Assembly: GCA_027886175.1 (NCBI GenBank)
Contig: JAJNNQ010000026.1
Span: 31,576,001 to 31,640,000, forward strand
Length of the DNA: 64,000 nt
Reading direction: 5' to 3'
Origin: Phylloscopus collybita
Taxonomy: Eukaryota > Chordata > Aves > Passeriformes > Phylloscopidae
Shown: piece by piece, positions 48,481 through 61,383 of the stretch
How the letters are laid out: every line of letters begins with the position of its first letter
How positions within the stretch are numbered: the first letter of the stretch is position 1
Position numbers and translations under genes: made by a program
Notes under the pieces: model-generated
Seen by the model: only the letters and a program-made list of their open reading frames with translations
Databases searched by the model: none
Told to the model about the DNA's origin: nothing

Positions 48481-49722
48481 AAAAATCTTTTCTCATGCAA
48501 TAAGATTGTTTTCCCTCTTTTCAGTTATTTTCCCTATTAATTTCACATGACCAACATTTTGAATTGTGTGTTAATTTCCAAAATTATAATCACATGTAAG
48601 AATAAGAAGTTATGGTAAACCTTACAATACGAGCCAAGTACTTTAATTCATCTGGGCTTTACTGTTAACTGCCTTTTAAAATAAAAAAAAAAAAATGTGC
48701 ACAGCGTATGTAATGATGCTTGGGCTGAAGGATGAAAAGGAATAAAATATGACCATTATATTAGAAATTATTTTGATGTCTAAACTGAATAAAAGTGTTA
48801 TGCATCAAGAGTTGCCTGGGATTAGAGGGAGATCTGTTGATTTAAAAAAAAGGCAAAGAGACACCAGTTAAACTAAGTAATATTTGCAGTTTGCCTCTGG
48901 TCTAAAATCACGGATTAAAATAAAACTGCAAATTGAAAAGAAATATGGAAAGAAAGAGAAAGAAGGGAAATACTGATGATGTGAGTGATGTGATTAATTA
49001 AATGTTAAGAAGCAAGATAGTAGTCATGCTAGGACTTGAATCTCCCAGCACAATGCTGCAGTCACCAGCTTACTATGGTTTCATAAGAACAGACAAAGCA
49101 CATAAACTTTCAGCAGTGATGAGGAGTCTGTCTGCATAATGAAGACCCTAAGATCACAGTCCATAATCTTTCTTAAGACACCCTGTTTATACAAAAGACA
49201 GCACATTGGGCCAAAACTAATTACAGTGTTCAATTTCCCTGGAAAGTATATGTCAATCACCAGCTTCCACAAATAATTGTCAGTGAACTATCAAAGTGAA
49301 TATTTTGTGAATATCTCAACAGATGAAGTGCATTTGCATGCTAGAAGGCAGACTTCAGTAAAGCGTTTAAAATAAAAAGCCAATCTGCAGAAAGCTGCAG
49401 AGACAACATGAAAAATTTTAAGATCCAAATCATTCATGATCAAACATATTATTCACTAAAGATACAGTCCTCATCCTAGCTATGATAATGTGCATCTTAG
49501 TGGAAGGCCTGGCTGTTAAAGGAACACAAGTGATACTGTTGGTTGGACTTGTTTATAAAAACCTACACTTTTATATCTGGGCCATTCAGTTTTACCTTCT
49601 GAATAAATACAGAAAGCAGTGGAAGCTCTAAGTATTTGAATTGCAACTATCTGAATGAATTCACAGCATATTTCAGAACCATTTTTGAAAATCCCTTAAA
49701 GGAATCAGAATACATCAGAATC

Positions 49723-50690
49723 AAAATCATATAAACATTCAGATTAGAAGGGACCTTCAAGGACCATCCAGCACAACCCCTCTGTGACAAACAGGGACAT
49801 TTTTTACTAAACCAGATTACCCTAAGCCCCACCCAACCTGGCCTTGTATACTTTCAGGAATGGGGCATGCACAGCTTCTCTGGGCAACCTGCTCCTGTGC
49901 CTCACCACTCATTGTAACAATGCCTTCCTCATGTCCAGTCTAAATCTACTCTCCTTCAACCAAAAGCTGTTGGTCCTTGTCCTGCCACTACAGGCCTTGG
50001 TAAAAAGTTTCCATCTTTCTTCTAAGCCATCTTTATGTACTGAAACCTGCAGCAGTGTCACCCCAGAGCCTTCGCTTCTCTAGGCTGGACAACCCAAACT
50101 CTCAGCTTTTCATGGTGGAAGAGCAGTTCCAGCCCTCTGATCAGTTTGTGGCCCATGTCTCCACCTGCTCTAACAGGTCCAGGTGTTCTTGTGTTTGTGG
50201 ATCTCAGAGGTGGATGCAATGCTCCAGCTGGGATCTCACCAGGGCAGAGCAGAGGGGCAGAATTCCCTCCCTCACTCAGCTGCCCACATTGCTTTGGGTG
50301 GGCTTTCTGGGCTCCAGTTTGACCTTAACAGGTCATGTCCAGCCTCTCACCCCCCAGCACCCACAAGTCTTTCTGGGAAGGGCTGCTCTGGATCTGTGCA
50401 TCCTCCTGCCTGGATTGATACTGAAAGCTGTCCTGACTCAGGTGCAGCCCCTTGCACTTGGTCTCATTAAACCTCATGAGCTTGCCATGGGCCCAACTCT
50501 CAAGCCTGACAAGGTCCCTCCAGATGGTATCCTGTGCCTCATGCAAATCAAGCACACAACTCAGCTTGGTGTCATCTTCAAACTTGCTGAGAGTGCATTC
50601 ACTCCTCTGTCCATGTCACTGATGAACATATTAAATGGTATTATTCCCAGTACAGACCCTTGAGGGACTCCACTAATTAATGATTTCTTT
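49723..50690 (-). mobile_element. CR1 LINE fragment, about 970 bases, minus strand
   Basis: Reverse-complement CR1 3' end (agaagggaccttcaaggacc) begins the element. It continues through the 3'-UTR (gaatggggcatgcacagcttctc) and the ORF2 C-terminal coding region, ending in 'cttgagggactccact'. It is the longest CR1 copy here. The 202-codon plus-strand frame (50055-50663) is antisense to CR1 and not a gene. Confidence 0.95.
50325..50690 (-). pseudogene. CR1 ORF2 reverse transcriptase C-terminal remnant
   Basis: The minus strand keeps a readable piece of the CR1 ORF2 protein: RLESWAHGKLMRFNETKCK, then QKDLWVLGGERLDM. These are hallmark motifs of the end of the avian CR1 reverse transcriptase. The frame is open from 50555 to 50325, then broken. 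It has no endonuclease domain and no catalytic core, so it is inactive. Confidence 0.85.
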
Positions 50691-53600
50691 GTGGACATTG
50701 AGACATGGAATTTAGCCAGAGAAAAATAAACCTCAAATATATTTTAAATCCTACTGTTTTTTCCTATTGGATTTTTAATTAATCTATTTTACCACTATGG
50801 GAGATGTATTAATTTGAAATTTTCTTTATTTTAAAAATTCTGTTACTGACCTTTTTGACACCTAAACAGTCATGTCTTGAAAAGCCTGCTTTACCTGCAA
50901 GCAAAATGTATCAATACTGTCAGGTTCTACACTGTACAGTTTGATAATATATTCAATAATGAGAACAAGCAGCTTGAAAAAATTCAAAAAGATAAACAGG
51001 AAAGTATACTAGCTTTCATTTGAAAAATAACTAAACCTAAGTGTCCTTCAGACTCTTATGAATACAAGCCACTCATGGAAGAGCTTTCTGTGACCAAGAA
51101 AAGGAGCATCATTAAGTACAAAAAGAGGTAAGTGGAAAAAATAAGGATAAATTGAGAATCAGAGATGGATAAAGATTTTGACAAAAGAACAGAGAGTGAG
51201 GAAACATTCACTGGAATAGACAAACTAAAATGAAAGAGAAAAAAAGACATGAACAGTGATGTCTTCATTCATTCTTGATACACCAGTCCTGTGCTGGAAA
51301 AATCATACTGGTATCGTGGGTTATCAAAGTGCAAAACAAAGTAACTCTGGACAAACCTGAGTATGGGAAAAAAAAAAAAAAAAAAAGACAACAGAGTGAA
51401 AAGAACATACCAAAGGTGAAGCAGGTATGAGCACTGAAGGAAGGAATAATGAACAGAAGTCCCAACTTCTGTGCCCTCTGCCCAACCAGCACTGCCCTTA
51501 GGGTGAAGTGCAGCAGTGAGGGCAGGAGGGTCCCAGGGAACAGGAAGAGCAAATACTCTGCACTGGCAGAAATACTGAAGTGCACTGAAGTATGCTCAAA
51601 AGCAGTAGTAAAAAGAACAATAGAAAGCTTTCATAAATAAATACTGCTGGCAGAGAGTGCCGGGTTCCATATTTGTTTTTTTAAGAATAAATGTCACAGT
51701 TAATATCCTGTGTTTTATTGATTAGCTTATTTACTAAATAAACAGAATTGCATAAGCTTTCTCTTCCCATACCAAGACAGCGTAATTTTCATAGTAATGT
51801 CAAACAGGAGAGTCCTTTATCTTCTACTTTGTGGACAATTATCTATACCTTTGCTCACTAATTCAGGACACCTTTGAAGTCAATGAAAAAAAATTGAATG
51901 AAAATCACCTTTCTTGTTTTAGAATTATGTATTATACATCGTCATGTGCCCTGGAAAGAGTATTTTACAAACTCTTTACCTTGTGTTTTTCCACATTGAT
52001 GTGGCATATTCATTGCACACACAGTAACTGCATTTTGCTGACATTTAAAGTAACTTTTACCACCAACAGTAGCCACTGTTTTGAACATGTAATGAGATAT
52101 TTATATATAACACTATCTCATTAAAAGAATGATGTGGAAAGAGATTAGAAGAGTGAAGAGCCAAGTACAATATTGTGACTTACATAAAACCTAATTTTCC
52201 TTTGACAGGAGGAAATAAAACATACAGATTCAATATTAGTAAGGCTGGTATTATCCAAATTCCTTCACATATTTGTTCTTATTTTATTCAATTTAAAGTA
52301 CTAGGCCATCTAAAAGATCTTAACTGTCTCAGTTTTGGGGGCTTATCTATCAGTTGAAAGACAGGAAGTTCACATGACTTACTTACTTAACTGTAAAGAA
52401 GTTCATCGAGTTGCACCAAAGAGCAGTCCTATGCTTAAATATAAATTTCAGCACCTGCATAAATTGTCCCTCTATATGACAAGTGACCTAAAAATGGTGA
52501 TGCTATTTTGATACCTTGTGAGGACATTAAGGAAGACTTCGTTATATAAAATAACCTTGCAGGAAGTTATTTATATACAAGCTAATTTTATTCAAAGTAC
52601 ATTGAAGGACAGACAAAGAGCTGCTGAATTACAAAACAGCAGCCTTTTATCAACTATGAAAAATTGTAACAGAAGTGTTCAGGGACTTTGGTCATTCTCA
52701 TAGGACTTCTTTGCAAATTTTATAATTCAACCATACCTTTCTTAAAATGGTGGTCAGGTGTGTATTCTAACTGCAGAAACAAAAGAGTATTTTCCTGGGA
52801 TGATTTTTTTTTTTAATTTTGTTTTGTTTTATTTTATTTTTGGTGCTGGAACCTGGAATTGGGACATAGTCTCTGCTTAGAATATAGGATTTTGATCTGC
52901 AGAGGATGGTATGATTTAGACATCAATGCCCTGGCTAACCTAGGAACATTTAGAATTCCTTATGCTCCATCTAGGTGGAGAAATGTCAAATTTAAGTTCT
53001 CATTTTTTGTTCAAGAAGAATAAGAATTTTTTAAGCTTGAAGACTAATAAGCCCAACTAAAAAGATGACCCCAAATTTTAAGGAAATGTGAATTTGCTTG
53101 ATGATTTTAATTAAGATTCAAATTTTTGTCGAAAATAAAATTTTGCAACAAGGTAATTCAAGAAGAACTTTATTAGGAAAGCAATACTACTTCCCTTCTT
53201 TCCCCATCAAGGAAAAAGTGCAGCACTGCTAATAAACTGAACCTCTTCTTCATGATTTTTAGAGATGCTACATGCATTAGAAGAATAACAGCTGCCCAAC
53301 AAATCTTATTTGGTTTAAGATTCCATTTTCTCTTTAAATATCGTGCATCATACTAAAAATTCAAAATCTCTTCACAATTAAATGGTTTTTCATGATTTTA
53401 GTTAATCTGCATTTTCTATGAACTAGTCTCAAAGTCATGAGCGAGGGAAATATTCCCCATAAAATCATAGCCTACAGACATAATTATTTTGTGTTTTTAA
53501 AAAGAACAGTTCTTAGAAGTCTTTCTACATCCATCTTGTTAATCTCCTATTTTCTGTACATGCAATGGTAGTCAATAGAATTCTATACAATATTTTTATT

Positions 53601-55724
53601 TGTGCCTGCTCTACTTTTTTGTGCAAATACAGGAATGATAAAATGGAAGTCTTAGTATCACTGCTGCTTTTAACCTTCCCTGATAAACATCTTTACAGAA
53701 ACTTTTTTTATGTCATGAGAAACATTAAAGTAAGTTAACATTTCTATAATATATAACCATTCAGAATAATAGTATACCATAAACATAGAGCAAGAAGAAA
53801 GTGTGCAGCCCATTTCAATCTCTCTTCTCAATGTCATATGCATTGTAGACTTATTAGAAGATGATTCACCTTAGTAATATTTACATATGACATTACTTGA
53901 GTGTTCAGTGTCTTGAAATGCACAATTATCTTTTCCGAAGCACCACCAAAAATGTAACTATAGTTCCTCATTTATGTATTTGTCTTCAAATATCTATGCA
54001 CTTTGATCATATGAATGCCAATTCAAGTGCCATTATCTGTTTAGTCATAGTTAAGGACAGGAAAATATGAGCTCTTAAAATCACCACACAATCTTTTTTT
54101 CCCATTCAATAAGATACAATAACAGAGAAGAGGTTATGCTTGAAATCTTAGCATGGTGAAATAAATAACCGATTACCAAAGCATTATTTTACTTAGATAT
54201 TGAATACATACACATCTGAAGTGTTTAATTTAAAAGAAGCAGTGTTTTTGGATCATGCCTCACTGAAACTTTTCAGATAAGAATAACTAAATTTAGCCTT
54301 GAAACACAGTTTTAAAAACATTTTGAGCATATTTTTTTAGCACGTGAACATCTACAGAGAAGTGCCACCTTCATGGTGTTAAAAAGAAAGCCAGGTCCAC
54401 TGCCTTTTAGTGGAAGGCCACTAGCTAATCAACCCACATTCACACAATGTGTAATTGAGTTTCCAACATTTAGACAGAGATCCTTACAGAAATGCTTTAC
54501 TTAGAGAGGTGTCATCAATAAAGAAATCTAGACACGGGATTAAAGCCTCCAAATTAGCAGTGTCACTTTAGGACTTTCAACCTACTATTTTTACAGCCTC
54601 TCTCCAGGAGCTCTCCTTGCCTTCTGTAATCAGAACCAGAACTATTCACTTGCTCCCTGCTAAGCTTTTATCTCCATGAAGCGAAGGTGACAATGAAACA
54701 CTCTCCAGCACGATCCTCCTGGCAGCACTCCCATGATGCCTGCTGGACTGTTTTGATCCCATTCCATATGTCCACAATTTAAGCAGCACTACAGCTGCCT
54801 GTCTCTGAATTGTGTCGCATCCCACTGCCAGGCACAATCCTGTGGTACCTGAGTTCCAAAGTAATCTTCTGAGCCTATTTCAATTTTCACATTAAAGAGC
54901 ATGCTGCCTGGAACTTGATGATTACAGGTTTTTGAGGACAGGATCAAACAGAGGAAGATGCTAGCAGGGAGTCAAGAGTAATAACATTATTCTGCAGACA
55001 TAGCCAGTTTTTTCTTCTGTTTTGAATGAATTCAGTCATCTACAGCGGCACTGATGTAAACACGGCCTTGCAGTTACATATTGCTGCAGATGCATTTGAA
55101 TAAATTTCTTATGTGTCATTGCACCCTGGAAAGCAATTTATGAGAGAGCTGGTTTTATCATTAGCTGATTTTGGCTCTGGATTATTAAGTGCAGGGGCTG
55201 AAGAGTTAGGAATACCTTGGTAATATATGGATAGGTACATATATAATAATTGGCTTGAGCAATAAAGCTATCAATTATTTTGCCTGCCGATTAAAAACTA
55301 TGAACACTGAAGAATCAATTTATTCTTGAGGGCAATTCAATTTCATAAACAGACACTAACTGCTCTTTTTTCCCCTAAAATCTGTCAAATGCTCTTAGCT
55401 CACTTTACATCACCATTTTAGTAAAATTACTGATGTTTAATACCATAAGTGATAGTTCTTTGACAGTGAAATGCTCTGTCATGTCATAATTCTAGCTAGC
55501 AAAGTCCCCTATTCATTTACAAGTTGATTTCCTATTCAGAGAGAAAAATACTACTTAGAGAAATCACAACTGCCCCTCAAAAATTTTAATAAAAATATAT
55601 TTGATAAATAAATAGTATATACATTAAAATGTTATATTTCATCTGGCAACAACTGACATGTATATCTATCAATGTTTTTAAAATCTAGCAGAGTAAAGAT
55701 TCTTCTCTACCTGCACTAGTATGG
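50691..55724. other. unique AT-rich DNA, nothing firmly recognised
   Basis: About 5 kb without a known repeat apart from an A20 run near 51368 and a T/A-rich stretch at 52807-52843. 54.9-55.35 kb is non-repetitive with many TAAT/ATTA motifs. No exon pair found. Confidence 0.5.
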
Positions 55725-56148
55725 TGTGCTGGTGGGTTTTTGATGAGTTTGATAAGTTATGGTTTGCTCCTGTTACGCCCTCCAGTGTCTGGTTTATTTT
55801 GGTTTTTACCCCAGGTGTTCCCTTCCCCTGTCCCTTTGTCCCCTCTCCTGACCCTGTCCTGTGTTAACCTGGGGCCAATCACCTGCCTGCCCCACCCTCT
55901 CTGCCCCCCGGATTAAATGTTAGCATGGGACCCTGCCCTCTCACCTTGAAGAGTAAAGACCACCGTAAGTGAGAGCCTTCTCTGACTCCTGCTTCTAACC
56001 TAGACATGGAGGATATCCAGGACCAAGAGAGCAGAAAGCAGCTCTGCTCTCCACCGTTAGTTGGACAGCTTGCAGACCAAGGACAGCAATCCTGACCACC
56101 GTGGCTGGGGGACACAGCTAGCTGGGGCCCCTCAGCCCCCTGTCGTCA
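55725..56148 (+). mobile_element. solo LTR (424 bp) with 6-bp target-site duplication
   Basis: The element begins tgtgctggtggg and ends ctgtcgtca, the TG...CA termini of an LTR. It is flanked by the identical hexamer gtatgg (55719-55724 and 56149-56154). Its content (C-rich blocks such as ccttcccctgtccctttgtcc and ccaatcacctgcctgcc) matches a songbird LTR type and contrasts with the AT-rich flanks. A 6-bp duplication is usual for class II (ERVK-like) elements. It contains no gene. Confidence 0.88.
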
Positions 56149-58144
56149 GTATGGGCTGAAGTATTTTCCATTTCCCTTCCTTTTCAGTCAGAGAAGGAGA
56201 AAAGCACAGGAAGAATCATGTGTGGGTAAATTATAGGGGCAAAAATACTGTATCACAATTAAAGACCTGGCTCTGGCATTTTTCCCAATCCATTCTCCTC
56301 TTCTTTACTACATCCATCACTAGCACCACTACAATATTTTTGAATATGTCTCTGGTGACCTAAGAATATGATCAACAAATATTTTCAAGAGCATGAATGG
56401 TGGGAGACTGGTGTATTTTATTTGGGGATCTTTTACATTACATGTATCTATACCCATCTATGTGTCTACATAGAGCTAGAGTGTGGATGGTATAGCTATG
56501 GAAAAACCAAAAGTTTCAAAAGTGTCTCAAAGAATGGGGAGAAATATCTGAAGAGTGGTAAGAGAAAGGTGTCTAGGTCTGTGATATGTAGCTGTAATGT
56601 GACTCTGTTGAAATCCAGATACTGTAACTATATGAATTAATACCTCAGTATTATAGCTGCCGTCCAAAACTAAATGGACTTTTGTTACAGATGGGTTTTG
56701 ATGTAAAGTACCATTTTAGCCATAAGACACAGGAGATAAAAAAGTCAAAATCATAGAAGAGAAGAAAAATTGGCCTTTTTTTCAGTATCTTTGATTACTG
56801 TAGCTTTGCCATGTACCCTGCATTCAAATAAATCTTTTATGTTATTTAACAAAGTAACAAATATGCAAAACTTGAAACCTTATTTGGCCTAATACTTTAT
56901 TCCCTTCACTTTAAGAGCATCTGTACCTTCTTTCTAACTGTTTGCACGTGGTGTAAATTACTGTCACAGAAGTGCTGTTTATAGAGATTATTTCAAAATC
57001 AATTAAAAAATAATAAAAATTAGATACTGAGAACTTGAATTTAAGGAAAAAGGGGAAGATGTGAGCTTCTCAGAGCTGAGACTTTGAAATATTCGATATC
57101 AATAAGGTCAAAATATTCAAAAAAGGGGATGCTGGAAACACAGAGCAAGCAAATAATGGTAATTAACATTTTTATGAATGAGCCCACCATAATTTGAAAA
57201 TTAAAATTTATATACTAACAGTTAAACTCCCTGATTGTCCATGCATCTATTCATCCACATTCATGGTGAATTGAATATACTAAAATGTATTAAGAAGTTT
57301 GATTATTCTATTTTAATATTTCACTCTCCTTATGTAATCTTGTTTCTTGTTCAAATAAAATTTTAGCAATTCTATGTGCTCATTTTTTAGGTCAAAGGAG
57401 TTTGTACTTTTCCTAAAGATACGAAGATTTTTTCTTAGAGGACGTATTATGGGAAGAAGAAAGAAGATATCAAGGGTTAAAGTGACTCTTCAGTTTTCTA
57501 ACACTGTGGACTAAATACATCTGAGTGTCTTAAAAATCTGTTCCCAATGGATTTGCAGACACCTGATAAAATTGAAGGTATGAGTCCTATTTTAATTTGA
57601 AAGGCAAACTAATTGAAGAAATTTGCAAGTACTATAGATATTTTTCAAACTTATTTTTCAAATTTGCTGCTTACAAGAGACATGCAAATTTTTTTTTTCA
57701 ATGGCAAAAACATGTAATCTTATTTATCAGAACACTGCTGGCTGTCTTCTTAGTGAGAAGGTAGACTGGATGACGTCTCTCCTGCAAGCTGACAGCCACA
57801 TGTCATGTGGAACACTTGCAATTTATAGAGTACTTATGGCTTGAAAGCACTGCTGAAAGCTGCAAAACAGATACCCTACCTAAGCAATATAAATGGATGC
57901 ATATAAATAAAGCTTTAGGCAAAAATTCTATGCAGTTTGCAATGGAATGAAGCTGCATGTTGCCTGTTTTTGTTACTTGCACCTTAAGTTCCTTCAGGGA
58001 AATTTCTCGCCATTTGTTGTCATGCAAACCGCAAATGGATCTCTATTACAAGACAAAAGATGTAGCCAATGCCTTGGCATGACACTGGAATGGTTCTAGG
58101 GGAGAGGAGTGGGGGAAACAATGTGGTTTTTGGCAGCTTCTTAC
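56149..58144. other. unique AT-rich DNA, nothing recognised
   Basis: A plus-strand frame at 56368-56640 contains a GTAAGA donor but has no acceptor. No known repeats. Confidence 0.5.
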
Positions 58145-58266
58145 CTGGGGGTGGTTCTGTCTTTGCCCTGCTTGGAGAAGAGACAGCTGTAGTGTTTTGT
58201 GCTGAGCTTCTTCTGCCCAGGGGGCTCAGTACTGATGTACAGTTTAAGAACTGTTGAATGTCACAT
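58145..58266 (-). other. candidate coding exon, minus strand (low confidence)
   Basis: On the minus strand a good acceptor (TTATTCTTTAAATTCTAG) is followed by 122 bases open in one frame, ending at a consensus donor CCAG|GTAAGA. The exon would be phase 2 at its start and phase 1 at its end. The product begins CDIQQFLNCTSVLSPLGRR and ends in KTEPPP, a Ser/Thr/Pro-rich sequence. It is GC-richer than the flanks. No partner exon or family was identified. Confidence 0.22.
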
Positions 58267-58815
58267 CTAGAATTTAAAGAATAATTTATGAAATATTGCA
58301 AATCTCTCAGAATTTTCTGAAAACATGGTATGGTATTTGCTAAAAGTATTTCAGACAGAAAATACTTTCTGTACAATAAAACTTACTGCCAGGGAACTAA
58401 AGTATTTTATTGAACATCCTACTTTAAAAATGCTACAAGATCATCCTTCCTTTTATCCTTTTGGTATCCAACCCTTCCACCTTTGGATCTGCAAGACATT
58501 ATAAGCTTTGTCCTATACAGAAGGGATCTTTCCAAGGATGCAACCTGTAGGAATACTCAGCCTCTTCTACAGCTTGCCCTTTCACTGCAAGAAAAGTACC
58601 CTTTTTTTTCTCATAGAAACTCATTTTTTTTCTGTCTCTACAAGAGAATATGTATAGAACTCAAGTGTGAAGCTAGAGGCATCATAATGTAGTTCAGTTT
58701 ATAGAGCAGTGGCTCTCAACTTTCATAGAAACCTATCAAAGACTGGAATTTCAAGGCTCCAAAGTAAACTTAGAAGACCTAAGCCAATGACTTTGGAAGA
58801 AACTTAGACTGTTGG

Positions 58816-59440
58816 TGTGGTGAATGATAATTCATGTTTTCATAATGTTGTTGTGGTGGTGAATGATATTTTATGTTTTCATAATGTTGTTGTTATAATA
58901 AACAGAAAATGAAATGTACTTTTCTAAGAAAGCCAAAAAGCCCCCTCAAGCAGGGCAGAGGGCTTTGAAAATTTTGCAAGAATCTTCCCCATCTCCAGAG
59001 GAGAGAACAAAGAAATTACAATTCCAGTAGAAGGTGGAGAACAACCTGGACAAGGATGCTCCACATCTGATAAGGACTAATGGCCCTGAGATGGTATCTT
59101 ATCTGGGACATTAAGAGTACTCAGGAACCTTACGCACCCAGGAAATCCATTCAGAAATGGGACCCTGCTTTAGAAATTTCTTCAACGAAGACGCCGAGGG
59201 ACAAAAGAACTTATAGAAATCTCGGACTCATGTAAGCCCAGCCAGAAAAAGCATAATACAGCTGGCTTGGGCTCAGGTCGGGGTGAAACCAGGGGAGTGT
59301 AACGCGGTAGAGGTTGCACTCATGGTTTCACCCAGTGCAGGCACTGTTTCCTTGTTCGTTGGCTTTGTCGATTTCTCTGTCCGAAATTTTCGTTGGCAAA
59401 TAAATCATTTTGATGGAATTGGCTCTCTAAATTTATAACA
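58816..59440 (+). mobile_element. solo LTR (625 bp) with 5-bp target-site duplication
   Basis: It begins tgtggtgaatgataa and ends aaatttataaca, and is flanked by gttgg on both sides (58811-58815 and 59441-59445). An AATAAA polyadenylation signal lies at 59399-59404, 36 bases before the end, as in a normal R-U5. The first 38 bases are duplicated in tandem (58816-58853 and 58854-58892). CpGs are still present (gacgccgagg, gtaacgcggta), suggesting a fairly young insertion. No viral gene remains. The 5-bp duplication fits class III elements better than class II. Confidence 0.9.
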
Positions 59441-59445
59441 GTTGG

Positions 59446-61234
59446 GAACACATGTATATGTATTTTAGACAGACAAATATTTTTATTTTAAAAATTTTAA
59501 AAATTTTACTGTAAAAGTTTTAGATACAAACATACCAGGTGAACTTTCAGGATCCCTTCCAATCGGGGTGTTCTGTACATGCATGCATACTTATATGCAT
59601 ATATAAAAGTCTGCTAATATACAATTAATATTTAACACAATATATGAAAACACATAATAAATATTCTATTGTTACTATGTTTTGATTATGTGATTAGACA
59701 ATAATAATCATGTTTTCCTTTTATAATTCCTAATAGAAGAGTTAGTAGGTAATCCTGTTTCATTAATGTTCTAAACACTTTGTGAAATTGGTTTTCAATG
59801 CACTTTAAAAATGTTGTTTAGCTTCCTAAATTACCAGGGAGTTTCTGAATTTTTTAGGCAACAACAGAAATAAAAAATAAATTACTAAACATGGCCTGAG
59901 AACTGGGATCACTGTATTCTCTTTGTTTCCCATTAGCCCTTCAGCACAGTGCTTGTAACAAAACTGTTTCTGATGTTGTCATGTTCCCTCCCATGCTGGT
60001 GAAGCTATAAAAAGAATAACTACAGCATGGTTCCTGCAATGCATTTTTATTTGGAAATTAGTGAGGCTGCTGAACAGAAGATTCTCATATGCAGGGTAGG
60101 AAGCAGTGGAGGGATCATATTACTCACCTGCTTAATACTGAAAATCCCCAAATCTCTGGTTTGCTGCTCCAGCCTTATCCTTTCATTAGAAACATTTCTT
60201 CTCTGTTCAATCCTTTCCTCTTTCCCTCCTCAGTGCTCAGCTCCTTCCCTCCAGTCCTGTGCTTAGTGCAGTGGGCTAGCCATAGGCTCCTGAGAGTAAA
60301 AAAAAAAGAAAAATGGAGAAGACGGGAAGAAAGGCGTAAATATTCTTTAAAAATTTTGTAGGCAGTAGTTAGAAGGAAATAAAAGGAGTCTCTTTCCTCC
60401 TTTTATTGTTCCTCCTGTTGACTGATCAAATACTAATCAAATACCAATGGTTTAATGCCAAAACTGGATGAGTAACATACAGTCATTGCAAGTATAGATT
60501 GTACTGTAGGACAGCTCTTCCATGCATAGCAATTGCATGCCTGCCCTCAGAAAAGTTGCTGTTTGTTCACTGTAGTTCTGTCAAATTTTAGTGGGTAGTA
60601 GCCATCACGACAAGAGTAAATCTGGCAGAGATGTTCTTCCAAAAAATTTTCTGACTTGCTTTGATGTGACCTTGATAATGCTAATGAGTCTTACATACTT
60701 AGCAATACTTGAAAGCATTAAATCAACATATGATCGAGTCTGCAGAATCTGGTTTTCCTAATGAATGTTTTAAATGGAACCAAATTATGTCATGATCTCA
60801 CAAGTGTAAGATTAGAAAGGGCAACCCTGGACTTCTGGGAATGTATTTCTTTTGTCACAATTAATCTGCTAATGTCAGAAGGCACTTATCTTATTTTTCT
60901 AAAAACGTCATCTGCAGCAATCTGTAGCAATCAGTTTTGAGTGAGGCCAATGCAGTTGCCCAATGTCCCCTTCTAGAACATTCAAAATAAAAGTAACAAA
61001 TCTATGCTTGGCTGCTGCAGGTTGTGAAGAGACTCCCAGGCTCAACAAGACTGAGTCAGGCAGACTGAGGTGTTGAGAAGAAAGAACGTGGACTTCGGCC
61101 AATGTTACTGCAGGATACTTCAGAGTTTATAAGAGATCAAGATAAAAGGTGCTTATGTTCTATGTGCAAAGACGTGCTGAGGGAGGGGTCTTGTCCTCCA
61201 GTATCCTCTGCGTTTCAGGTTCTCCTCTCCACAG
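59446..61234. other. unique AT-rich DNA, nothing recognised
   Basis: Only weak open frames; no known repeat and no convincing exon before 61235. Confidence 0.5.
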
Positions 61235-61332
61235 CTCTGCCAAAGAGGATCCTCAGCCGTATGAGTGCTGAACTAAGTGCACCTTCAGCCTGCAGAGAGC
61301 AGTTTTTACTGGGAACAGTGCGGGAGCAAAAG
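61235..61332 (+). other. candidate coding exon, plus strand (low confidence)
   Basis: The acceptor gttctcctctccacag is strong and the donor AAAG|GTGAGA is good. The 98 bases between are open, entering in phase 1 and leaving in phase 0. The product runs LPKRILSRMSAELSAPSAC and ends GTVREQK. The frame is open for 93 codons in all (61102-61383). CpGs (agccgtatg, gtgcggga) are retained. The protein is not recognised and no neighbouring exon in matching phase was found. Confidence 0.22.
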
Positions 61333-61383
61333 GTGAGAAATGCAGAACTCGCTCAAAATGCCAGGTTTCTTTGGAAATCATAG

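Noticed and set aside
50055..50663. 202-codon plus-strand open frame
   Set aside because: It is antisense to a CR1 copy whose sense strand encodes recognisable ORF2 motifs.
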